From Neonectria sp. B-13 (taxonomy: Eukaryota; Ascomycota; Sordariomycetes; Hypocreales; Nectriaceae): a DNA stretch of 64,000 nt. The position numbers and the translations under genes were made by a program. Shown in pieces: positions 47,301 to 57,376 of this stretch; position 1 is the stretch's first letter; each line of letters begins with the position of its first letter. Where the stretch lies: NCBI GenBank assembly GCA_002682825.1, contig NOKP01000012.1, positions 248,001 to 312,000 on the forward strand, read 5' to 3'. The notes under the pieces were generated by a model that saw nothing but the letters and a program-made list of their open reading frames with translations, ran no database searches and was not told the DNA's origin.

Positions 47301-49638
47301 TGACATAAACCACAGGGCGGAACATCAATCTGATATGACTCCGTTGGCTTATGCGGCAAAGAATGGACACACGGGGGTGGTCAGGCTACTGCTTGAGACT
47401 GGTCATGTTGATCCAGACCTTGGCCCAGAGACTGTCGACGAATGGGATGGAAGAACCCCGTTGCTGCTCGCGGCCGAGGGAGGGCACAGAGACATTGTCG
47501 AGCAGCGGCTCCAGTATCCGAAGGTTGAGCCCGACTCAAAGGCCACTGGCTATTGTCGTGGCCGTACCCCACTTTCATTTGCGGCAGGAAACGGACACAA
47601 GGAAGTGGTCACGGTGCTACTCAAGAACCCAGAGGTTGATCCTGACTCAAAGGCCACCGGCGACGAGCAGTGCGGCCGCACCCCGCTTTCATTTGCGGCA
47701 CAAGCGGGCCACGAGGATGTGGTCACTCTGCTGCTTAAGAATCCAAAGGTTGATCCTGACTCAAAGGCCACTGGCTATTATCTTGGCCGTACACCGCTCT
47801 CATTTGCGGCACAAGAGGGTCACAAGAAAGTGGCCACACTGTTGCTCAATAATCCAAAGGTTGATCCTGACTCAAAGACTACTGGCTATGGTCTTGGCCG
47901 CACACCGCTCTCATATACGGCAGAGGAGGGTCACAAGGAAGTGGTCACGCTGCTGCTCAATAATCCCAGGGTTGATCCTAACTCGAAGGGCAGTCGCGAA
48001 CTTGAAAATTGGATAGACTTCACGCCACTCATGTTTGCGGCAGCAAGAGGGCATGCGGAAGTAGTCGAGCTGCTGCTGAAAGCGAAGGGCATTGATGTCA
48101 ACGCCAAAACTCCCACCAGCCAGACGGCGTTATCGCTCTCAGCAAGATATGGGCACGATGACGCATTGCGGCTCATACTTGGGGCCGATGGAGTTGATGT
48201 AGCCTCTCGAGGCCACCAGGGATGGACAGCGCTTTCCCTAGTAGTCTGGCATGGGTATGATTCACTGGCAAGACTCATGATGGAGAAGATCAGGACCTAC
48301 CCAGAATCCACTGATTATCACCGACAGACGACCATGCTTTTGGCTGTACAAGAGGGAGATGAAGCAACTGTGAAACTTCTTCTTGCTCATGGCCGTGCTG
48401 ATCTGGACGTCAAGTATGAGCGTGATGAGACGTTACTGTGGTGGGCAGCCGCACATGGACACCACACCGTGCTGAAGATTTTACTTGCACACGACCAGGT
48501 CGGTATGGATTTAAGCGACTTGAAACCCATATCCGAGGAGTACAACGATAAGGTGCTCCTCAATCTGGACGGCGTTGACTTGGACTCCCGAAATTCCCGT
48601 GGACAGACACCGCTACATTGGGCAGCCGAAAAGGGGCAACGAGAGATTGTGGAGTTATTGCTCCCCAAATGCAGTATCCATTTGGAATACAAGGACCTTG
48701 AAGGTTGCACTCCTCTCTTAGTTGCAGCAAAGCAAGGACACCACGTGATGGTAGATCTTATGCTGGCAGAGAGTAGCAACAACAAGCGAGGCAGGCACCG
48801 TGTTCTGCAGGCGTCTCTGATGGAACATACGGAGGACTTCCTACAACAGCAGGAACGTAGATTACAGAATAAAAGAACAGGGATCTGGGCACACACTGAC
48901 ATACAAAAACCCGAGGCAACAGCTCGTTTATGGCTCGCAATCTCAGGCCTAGATATGAAAGCTCGCGACGAGGGTAAAGAGACACCGTTGCTTCTTGCAG
49001 TACAAAACGGATGGGAAGCGATAGCTCAACTGATTCTTGAGACCAATGGAGTTGATATAAACTTCACGACTGAGGACAGCCCCTCCATGAATGCGTTGAG
49101 CATTTTCTTACACTATCACAAAGCGTTGTTTCATTGCCTCGATGAAAGAAGTTCCGATCTCGACTCAGTGGATGGTGGAGATTTCCGTCTGTGGCAGTTT
49201 TTCAAGAAGGCGCATGAGGTCGCTTTTAATATGCTCCACTTTGATATGCGGCGTCTCGTTTCAATGGAACAGTGGCTCGCGGCCGACAAGGGACGTCAAG
49301 CCATTGAGAAACTTCTGCTTCAGGAGGGCGCTTGTCTGACGTTGAAAGATGAGGATAGTCAGACACGGTTATGGGACACAGTTCGGTTTGCAGCTGAAGC
49401 ATGCTCTGAGCACTATGTCAATATCCCACCGTTGGGATTGTGGAAGCAGCAGAACGAGATCGCTATGAATCTACTTCAAAGTGGTGCATTTTTTGCGTGG
49501 GATAGTGGGAATATTACGGCGAGACGGCAGGGATGTATTAGCCCAATGACACCCGGTCTTAAGATGCTACACAGTATCCTTGAGAAAGGAGGTATCGAGG
49601 ATCTCATCATTGCACTTCTCAAAGAGAGCTTTGAGTAA
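44312..49638 (+). CDS. NLR-type receptor: nucleoside phosphorylase - NACHT - ankyrin repeats
   Basis: Three exons, 44312-45311, 45362-46181 and 46227-49638 (introns of 50 and 45 bases, phases consistent), giving 1743 residues. Residues 1-330 form a PNP/UDP phosphorylase-like domain: [12 protein letters not shown] at the start, [35 protein letters not shown] and [14 protein letters not shown], where the Asp and Glu used for nucleoside binding are kept. NACHT follows, with P-loop [12 protein letters not shown] at about 407-418 and Walker [12 protein letters not shown] at about 503-513. From about residue 834 there are some 20 ankyrin repeats (consensus [21 protein letters not shown]). Such PNP-NACHT-ANK proteins are among the commonest fungal NLRs. 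In related bacterial and fungal systems the phosphorylase-like domain acts as an effector on nucleotides; here this is inference. Confidence 0.92.
47520..47990 (+). repeat. Closely similar tandem ankyrin units
   Basis: Four consecutive ankyrin units of about 111-114 bases share the run [10 protein letters not shown] or near variants and the core [27 protein letters not shown] recurs at 47635, 47749 and 47860. The similarity at DNA level exceeds that of the flanking units. Confidence 0.85.
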
Positions 49639-50418
49639 TGGAAGGCAAAATAGTACTAGACCCCCTAGTCCGCCAGGATGAAAGATTTATAGCTCGTGTC
49701 AGTGTAGATGCAGATCAACTTCCTGGAGGTCTTATCACATCTTGAATTGTGGAACTGAATACTCCGAATTGCCCGATCTTCTAGGTTGTGATGTTGACTG
49801 GTATTATGATCTAGGTACTGTGACTCGATCCTCCATGCAGCTGGTTGCCTATGTGGGTTTCGTGGCCTGTGTGGCAAGCCACAAAATAACCTTTTTAATC
49901 CTTGTGGGTTGCATTAGAAATTGTCTCGGTGTGACTCGTACAACGGGACGCTGCTACTTCCCAGAAGAAGAAGATGTTGCGCCTTGCCAATACCTTGACA
50001 GAAAGCCAGTTCTCGTGGGAATAAGTCACAAAATGGCAACCCAGTCTATTCGATAGAGTCATCTTCCGATCTAGTAGCTGTTACTTTCAATCTAGAAAGA
50101 TTGTTTTGAATGGAGACGTGGAAGTTACCCTACGTCTTATTACTAAGGCAGTTCGCTAAATAACCAGGATTCCCCGCCGTTTATGCGTACGAATGAAAAG
50201 CCTCCTCCAATCAGTGGCACTAACGGTACGTATCTACCCCCCTTATCTATGCCGCCAAGCTTGTCTCACGCAACTCCACTTTCCCTCCTCTATCCGATCA
50301 TCTCTCCTCTTGGAATCCGCTGAAGACTGCACCAACATCAAAGATCCCCCTATAGAGCGACCAAAACATCAGCCTATTGCTCCCACTCTCGTCACATACC
50401 TTTCAGACCTCGTCCGAC
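49639..50418. other. Intergenic between NLR gene and Zn2Cys6 gene
   Basis: About 0.78 kb with no supported gene. The last 150 bases are pyrimidine-rich and fit a fungal 5' UTR for the regulator gene. Confidence 0.45.
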
Positions 50419-52152
50419 ATGCCCCGGAAGAAAGCCAAGGCCAAGCAACCGTCGCAACGAAGCCATCACGGCTGCCAGCGATGTCGCCTGCATAAGATCC
50501 GATGCGATGAAGTCAAGCCCAGCTGTGGAGCCTGCACCTCTCGTGGCTATTCGGACTGTACCTTCTTACTGGTACTCAAGTGGGAGGCCGACTACAGGCA
50601 TGTTGGTCGCGCCTTTGGAAGGGCTGGGGTGTGGTCCAAGGCGGGAAGGATTCCGACCCAGCAGCCGTCTTCTGTTGCGTGTCGGCATGACTTTGGTCGG
50701 ATCCCTTACATCCATCAGTCTGGGTTTTTGAACCTGTCTGTATTCGACTTCGAGGATGAACAAGAGGAAGGTGACGAGGACCAGCTATTCCCGCTCCTCA
50801 CATCGTCAAATCATAACACGCCTCGCTCTGGCAAGACGGATCTTCAAACCATGGAGTCGGCTCTCATACCCCGGAATCTAAACGACCCCCTTTTGGATAA
50901 CTTACACCTGGCGGACCCGCATCTCGTTTCTTATTACGTACACCAAGTCTGCCCTCTTACTGTCCCTTCCGCCAACTACGCCGCCGGATCACCATTCTCG
51001 GCTCTACTATTTCCCTTTGCTCTCTCATCCTCCTCCACGGCTCTCATGCATGCAGTTTTAGGCCTCGCTGCATCACATCGAGCTCGCTTCGACAAATCCT
51101 TCAACCCAATCGCTTTCAACTACTCCAGAACCGCATTACGATCACTGCGGATATCACTGGCATCCAAGACGTCGATGGAGATAGCAGTTGACCCAGAGAC
51201 CCTGGTACTCATGATGGTCCTCTGCCAGACCGAGCTCATCAAAGACGGCGATAGCAACTGGGTCATCCACCTTCGCGGCGCCCGGAACCTCCTGTCTTTT
51301 CGAAGGCGGCAGCAGCAACTATTATCAACAGAATCGGAAGTCTTAACGCGTCAACACGAGAATCCATGGGAGCAGGTTGTCGTATTTGCTGAACGGTTCT
51401 TTGCCTTTTGCGACGTTATGGGAAGAACAGCCTGCGGAGAGGAACCCATCTTCGGAAACGACTTTTGGAGCATCCAGGAAGGCCAGGTGGACCTGTGGAT
51501 GGGATGCTCACCACACCTCGTCAGCATCATCAGCACCATTGCCGAGTTGAGCTGGAAATATCACCGTCGAAGCCCATCATACGATGAGCAGCAGGAGCTT
51601 GAAGGTCAACGTAATCAACTCCACAGCCTTCTCCAGCAACCAGATCTGGGCTGGATTGCTGTCGACACGGGCGATGACGGTGTTTTGTGGCGCTGCGTTG
51701 AGTTGAAGCGGCTCACCGTGGACCTCTACCTACACGCAGCCTTGGCAAATACGACACCGCTAACACCAACCATCAAACAAAGAGTGCAGAAGATCTTGCG
51801 CCTTGTCCACGTCTTGCTAAATATGGGCGTCAAGTCTGGGCTGGCGTGGCCGCTTTTCATGGCAGCTTGTCAGCTTGACCCGGAAGAAGAACTTGAATGG
51901 ACGACACCTGGAGACGACTGCAAGGATGACATTCCTTCCCACGCTCGCCCGTTCATTCTTTACGCGCTGGAACAGTTGTCAGAATCTCTTTTCAATGTCG
52001 ACCGCACCAGGGCAGTAATAGAGAAAGTCTGGAAGAAGAGGGAATCCGCACGGTTGTCGACTTCAGCCCGACACGGCGTGCTGGCGACGGGCGCCTTCAA
52101 CGATTGGGCTCGCTTTGTAGCGCCGCTCTGTCACAATATTAGTCTGGCCTGA
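50419..52152 (+). CDS. Zn2Cys6 transcription factor
   Basis: Single-exon 577-residue protein. The ATG at 50419 is chosen over an upstream in-frame ATG at 50377 because it puts a basic leader (MPRKKAKAKQ) directly before the zinc cluster. The cluster is complete: six Cys in CQRCRLHKIRC and CGACTSRGYSDC, with a basic segment between. The rest matches the fungal-specific middle-homology layout: an acidic stretch near residues 110-130, a helical region with MHAVLGLAASHRAR, LMMVLCQTELIKDGD, and a C-terminal PLFMAACQLDPEEE. These proteins bind CGG half-sites, usually as dimers. It ends 217 bases from the 3' end of the OPT gene and may regulate its neighbours, which include a CGG/CCG inverted repeat in the next promoter region. 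Confidence 0.93.
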   Translation: MPRKKAKAKQPSQRSHHGCQRCRLHKIRCDEVKPSCGACTSRGYSDCTFLLVLKWEADYRHVGRAFGRAGVWSKAGRIPTQQPSSVACRHDFGRIPYIHQSGFLNLSVFDFEDEQEEGDEDQLFPLLTSSNHNTPRSGKTDLQTMESALIPRNLNDPLLDNLHLADPHLVSYYVHQVCPLTVPSANYAAGSPFSALLFPFALSSSSTALMHAVLGLAASHRARFDKSFNPIAFNYSRTALRSLRISLASKTSMEIAVDPETLVLMMVLCQTELIKDGDSNWVIHLRGARNLLSFRRRQQQLLSTESEVLTRQHENPWEQVVVFAERFFAFCDVMGRTACGEEPIFGNDFWSIQEGQVDLWMGCSPHLVSIISTIAELSWKYHRRSPSYDEQQELEGQRNQLHSLLQQPDLGWIAVDTGDDGVLWRCVELKRLTVDLYLHAALANTTPLTPTIKQRVQKILRLVHVLLNMGVKSGLAWPLFMAACQLDPEEELEWTTPGDDCKDDIPSHARPFILYALEQLSESLFNVDRTRAVIEKVWKKRESARLSTSARHGVLATGAFNDWARFVAPLCHNISLA

Positions 52153-52369
52153 AGCCACCACTGTAACTTTACTCAACTGTCCTTGCGGTGGACTTGATAA
52201 TAATGATATATGTCTTGAGTGTTACTTGACCTAGTCTATCTCCATTTTCCGAGGTCGATGACATTGTGTGATTTGACCATATTCCTGCTCATGTCTGGGA
52301 TCCTCTGGTTGACAGTTCGATGGAACAGGCCGTTCTCACAAAAGTTTGACGCAACTGTCCGTAGTTCGT

Positions 52370-54851
52370 TCATGACCAAGTTACCGGACCAAACGTGCCA
52401 TTTACAGGAAGGCTCTTGAGAGGGATTCCTTGGCCATCGACAGTTGTCCCCTGAACGTTGTTGCCCCACCAGCTCAAGCTGACCCCAGGGAATACCAGCG
52501 CAAAGAAGATGACGATGGCGGAGACGGCAAGGCCAGAATCGAGAGCGGCTGAAAGAACGTAGTTGTACTATCACCCGGTCAGTTAGTAACAGCCCTTGAT
52601 ATCATCACGAAGGGAAGCTTACCTTTGCCCACCAATGCGGGTACTTGTTCTTGATCCACTTGTTAAAGATGAACGAAGCCGCAAACGCAGACGTGTAGTT
52701 GATGCCCGTCGCAGGAGGCACATTGCCCGTGCCCGCAAAGAACAGAGGCCAATGCAGTCTCGCCAAGAAATGGTTGTTCGGGTACTTCTTCTTCAGGAAA
52801 AATGTCACAACCGGCAACAGCGCGCCTATCCAGAAGAGATGCAACAGCCCCGAGTAAATCTTGCCGATGCTGTACAGCCGCGCCGGACCAACCGCTCCCC
52901 AGACGATGCTGGACGAGAAGTTGACGCGGCCTTGGGGACAGGTGTATCCGTTGGGCTGGTCGGCCTCGCAGATTTCGTCGACGTGGTGCAGCATCCAGAT
53001 GACGACGGCGTTTTGCGTTAGGGAACCGACGATGCACGATGTGAGCTGTGCGACAAACAGCGTCCGGCGCGGGATCTTCATGTAAAGGCCCAGCTTCATG
53101 TCCGCTGCGAAGATCATGGCTTGGCTGAGGCCCGTGTAGGCGTAGAACTTGAAGATGAGCATGACGATGGGCTTTCCGGGGATCAGGTAGCCCGAGATAA
53201 TCTCACCGAGAACCGTCAGGACGTTGCTGTTGAGGTTGGCGACTGCGAACACGCTGCCGGTGGGAATGAGATAGAACAGCGCCAGTCCAAATGCGATCAC
53301 CACGCCCCATGCGGGCATTTGCGTGTGGTATACCTCCTGGACCATGATTGCAAGACCGAAGACGACGGCGCTAAGAAGAGCATACCACCACCAGGGAATG
53401 TCCTTGTACCGCTCAATCATGCGGGCGTGGACATCCTTCTTTCGGCTCGGATTGAAAGCACCAAGAATCTCCCTCCAATGGTTGAGGAAGATGTAGGTAG
53501 GCACACAGCTCATGACGGCAAAGGAGATGCCGTAGCTCAGCGCGAATGTGACGGGCATAAAGATGGGGCTGTACTTGCGGTACTCGTCCACCAAGAAGTT
53601 GCCGTGCTTGTCGACGACTCGCGTGGCGTTGTAGATGTTTCCGGTGTTGTCGTATGTGTCGGCTCCAGAGAACGGCAGGTAAGCGGTGTTCCAGGTGTTG
53701 GTGTAGTAAAGGATGGGCGTGACGAGTGCGAAGACAATGACCCAGCCGGCAAAGACGTTGGCTTGGGCCCAGAAAGGGACGACAAGGGGAGAGCCATTGT
53801 AGGCTACCTGGGACCAGTCGAATGTGACGGGTAGATAACCCAGTCCGGTCGTCATGCCGAAGAGATTGTTGACGACCTTGTTGGCTATTTCGGACGTTAG
53901 TATGATAGTATCTCTTATCCATGGTTCTCTCCGCGAAAGTCCACGCGGAAACTCGTCTAGACTTACTTGGTGCTGCCCAACAGATGAACGCAAAGGTGCT
54001 GAGTCCTGTGAAGAGAAATCCAGGAAGCCAGTACTGCGATGTGTTAGCAATCCTGAACATGGAGGCATTGTGATTAAGTTGAGACGTACCCAAACCCAGC
54101 CGCCCACAAAGACATAAACGAAAAAGCGATAGCGGGAAATGTTCCAACCATCTGCACTAGGATTCGACTTTCCGTGCAAGGTCTGGAAAAGCGCCGCGTT
54201 GGCCAGCGTGGATGGCCAAATCATGTGCGGCGGCTCCACGATAAACCTGTAGGCCAATCCGGCCAAACCAAGACCGAAGAGCTGCATTGTCAGAGAAAGC
54301 AAGAATTGATATCCAACCGGCGTATCAAGAGCGTAGAAAGCCGTTGCCTTCTGTGCCTGAATAATGTCGGTGGCCCACGAAGGTCCAAATGACAGATTTG
54401 ACATGATGGTGATGACGGCGTGCTCCTTGATGTTGAAATAGTGGTCGGGGTTGAGTACGACTTCCCGCCCGAAGACGCGGACTTTCATGATGGGGAGGAG
54501 GTGAGCCACCGCGCGCCCGACAGGAAACGCGATTAGCTGGGCTACCAGTGACGAGATGCTGACACTGGGGTATCTCATTGAGAAGAATTGGTTGATGCCG
54601 GTGCCGACAATGGTAAAAAGAATGCCGATAAACCACATCCGAAACGTGTTGACGGGCATGGAAGGGTCATCAACATTGGGAACGTTGGCGCGGACTTCGG
54701 GACATGGCGAATTGTCCGAGTCGATGTCGAACTCTTCCTCGATGGTTCCAATGGCAAAGTCAGTGGCCTTGTCGGGGTTTTGGAAGTGATCAAGGCCCTC
54801 TTCATTGGCCTCTCTCGAGGTGTCGGCATTTGCGACTTTGGAGGTCTCCAT
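52370..54851 (-). CDS. OPT-family oligopeptide transporter (second)
   Basis: Four exons on the minus strand, 54851-54090, 54033-53967, 53884-52623 and 52567-52370 (introns of 56, 82 and 55 bases, phases consistent), giving 762 residues. An acidic N-terminal tail of about 65 residues precedes the polytopic domain. OPT marks include NIKEHAVITIMSN, YYTNTWNTAYLPFSG, RYKDIPWWWYALL and, near the end, WPLFFAGTGNVPPATGINY with final NYVLSAALDSGLA. This is close to the standard length and motif set of yeast and plant oligopeptide transporters, and more typical than the paralogue at 26424. It shares its upstream region with the amadoriase-like oxidase transcribed the other way. Import of small peptides at the plasma membrane is the likely role. 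Confidence 0.94.
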
Positions 54852-55115
54852 TGCCGACTACAAACTACCGTGAGGTAGTTGTTAAAGAGTCAGAGGATAA
54901 TTTGGCGGGTGTTGGGCTGCAACTTAAAAAAAGATGAGCATGCGTTCTAAGGATGAATAGGAAACCGGCCAGCTCGGTGTGAAGAATGCTCAAAAACGAT
55001 CATCTTAGTCGTCCATATATATGCGACTTTGACGGTTGCTTATCGTCAACGTTGATATACGGTGAGAATCTCCCCCGCATTCTAGACAAGGCTCGCGTGA
55101 TGACCCCAAGGTCAA

Positions 55116-55138
55116 ATCGGCCAACTTCAGAGGCCGAT
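55116..55138. promoter_or_regulatory. Inverted repeat with CGG/CCG ends (possible Zn2Cys6 site)
   Basis: ATCGGCC and GGCCGAT are perfect inverted arms around a 9-base spacer, placing CGG and CCG triplets 13 bases apart. Zn2Cys6 dimers commonly bind inverted CGG half-sites, so this is a candidate operator for the nearby regulator, but the link is inferred. Confidence 0.4.
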
Positions 55139-55189
55139 GTTCTGCCAGACGCGGTTTTAGGGAGCTGGCCGAACCTACGCCCGGGGAAA

Positions 55190-55621
55190 GGAAGGTCCAA
55201 GCTATCTTTGACACGGAGTGGACTCTTACCAAATAGCGCTATCTCCAGGGGTTGTGACAATCACGCAAGGGTCATGCCACGCGATTGCGACGTTATTGGC
55301 CCAGGCGAAGCGCTAGATAGGGTAGTTGAAACGTAACTGAGTTGCCGCTGTTGTGTTATTGCTGTGCGGGGTGAGGAAGCAATAATAGTTGACTAGAAGG
55401 AAGGGAAGGTCCAGGACGAGGATAGAAGTAGCCGGTCCTCCGCTCGATACTTGGGGGTTCTACTCTAGTCTTATCTTAAAAGTCATCCCTCTTCGCCACG
55501 AGTCATGCGATAACTCTAGAGGCTCAGAACTCAGGGAGAAATACCGAATGACATGGTGATGGTCTGGGCTTTGGTGGCTGGTGCGGGGTTAGTGGGGCTT
55601 GCTGAACGGAGGGAAGGTCCA
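55190..55621 (+). promoter_or_regulatory. Three direct copies of GGAAGGTCCA
   Basis: Exact copies at 55190-55199, 55404-55413 and 55612-55621, spaced 214 and 208 bases. Three exact 10-mers in one promoter suggest a binding site, but the factor is unknown. Confidence 0.4.
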
Positions 55622-55846
55622 ACACGACGCTGACCAACTTATGACCCTCTTACTATAGTTGCCGGTGGAGCCGGGATTAAACCATTCCCGTGATAGTGCT
55701 TCGTAGTGGCAGACGGATGTCACTCGTTCGTTTTATTGTCTTCAATCTTCCACTTGTCGATGGCCTCATCCGCTTCTCATTGTCTTTGCACTCAAGCCGT
55801 TTCTCTTTCAGTCAACGCACCCGGCAACTTCACACAAGCTTGAATC

Positions 55847-57322
55847 ATGGCAGCCAACGAAACTAGCTTGAACAAGGATTCAAGCATCCTCATCATCGGG
55901 GCGTAAGTACAAGACACAGCCCAGACTTGCCAACTTCACCCAACTCGCGTAATACATTGTTCGTAACTAACCCATCATCTCATAGGGGAACGTTTGGAAT
56001 CAGCACCGCGTACCACTTGGCAAAACGAGGCTACTCCAATGTCACTTGCATTGATCGCCATCCATGCCCTAGCCTGGACTCTGCGGGCCATGACCTGAAC
56101 AAAATCATCCGGACCGAATATGAGGAGCCCCTGTATGTTGAACTGGCATTGGAGGCGCTCGAAGCTTGGAGAAAACCCGAGTGGGATGGTATTTTCCACG
56201 AAACAGTGCGCTCTTTCCCTCTCATCATTGTGACTTCCAACTAACATAATACACTACAGGGCCGTATGACGATTACAACAGGCAATGAACAAGCTGAAAA
56301 TCACCTTCGTGAATCTTACGAAAACCTCAGCAAAGTTGGACAGGCTGGCAAAATCGAGTTCGTCCAAGGCAAGGAGCAAATCTTGCGCTACGTGCCTCAA
56401 CTTCGAGACGCTCCCGGCATCGAAAACTGGAAAGGCGCCTTCAACAGTCAAGGCGGCTGGGCGCATGCACGGAAGGCGCTTGAGAAATGGGGAGCCGAGG
56501 CTCAAAAGATGGGAGTCAAGTTTGTGTCAGGTCCTCAAGGCACAATGACGGGGTTGCAGGTTGACAGCTCGGGGGCTCTCAGTGGAATCCGCGTTGCTTC
56601 AGGTGGAGTTCTCCACGCGGATAGATATATCCTGAGCACGGGCGCGGCATCACCCGAGGTGCTCCCCGAACTAGCCAACGAGCTGTGGTCCAAATGCTGG
56701 CCGTTGGCTCATGTTGAGCTTACAGAAGAGGAAATCGCCCAGTGGAAGGGGATTCCAGTCGTCGATCATTTCGAATTTGGGTTCACTTTCGAGCCGGACC
56801 CCGAGACAAGTGAGCGGAACTCTACTCTAGACACCAAAACTTGCTAACAAACGAATAGGGCTGATGAAGATCTGTGACAATTGTCCTGGCTATCAGTACC
56901 GGGCTGGGACTGTCACCGACGATGCAGGCAAGCTCTCTTCCTACTCCATTCCAAGATATGCCAGCGCAAACCCAGAAGATGGCATTCCTGCGGAAGCTAC
57001 AGCATCGATCAACCGGTTCATCGACGCTGTCATGCCTCAATTCTCCGGAAGACCTCTTGTCAATGCAAGAGTCTGCTGGTGCACCGACTCGCCAGACAGT
57101 CACTGGCTGATAGATAGCCATCCCAAGCACCAGGATGTGCTGTTAGCAACCGGAGACTCTGGCCATGCCTTCAAAATGTTCCCCACAATCGGCGGCTACA
57201 TTGCCGATGCGCTGGAGGGTCGTCCAAGAGGTCTGAGGAAGGAATGGAGGTATGGGAACAGGAAAACCGAGGCAGCTGCTACACGGCTGGGCACTGAAGT
57301 AAAGGACTTGAGAGACGTCTAG
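55847..57322 (+). CDS. FAD-dependent amadoriase-like oxidase (fructosyl amino acid/peptide or sarcosine oxidase family)
   Basis: Four exons, 55847-55902, 55986-56205, 56260-56809 and 56859-57322 (introns of 83, 54 and 49 bases), giving 429 residues, the normal amadoriase length. The N-terminal Rossmann motif ILIIGAGTFGISTAYHLA spans the first intron and binds FAD. A RRMTI/TTG-type segment, GGWAHARKALEKWG, FGFTFEPDPE and the conserved ICDNCPGYQ follow. Near residues 348-350 the motif ARVCWCTDS includes the Cys that carries the covalent flavin in this family. The C-terminal GDSGHAFKMFPTIGGYIADALEG closes the FAD fold. The enzymes oxidise the C-N bond of glycated amino acids or peptides, or of N-methyl amino acids, releasing H2O2. 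No signal peptide; no clear peroxisomal tail (ends RDV). It is divergently paired with an OPT transporter. Confidence 0.92.
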
Positions 57323-57376
57323 TTTACTGTAAAGAATCCTACAAGAAGCAAAAAGTCTTGATTTTCTCCAAATAAT

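Larger units (their letters stand above)
54852..55846. other. Divergent promoter region, OPT / FAD oxidase
   Basis: About 1 kb shared by two start sites. It holds three direct copies of GGAAGGTCCA and one inverted repeat, listed separately. No gene is seen here. Confidence 0.55.

Noticed and set aside
52596..53834. Plus-strand frames opposite the second OPT gene
   Set aside because: The minus strand has clear OPT motifs and phase-consistent introns; the plus frames have none.
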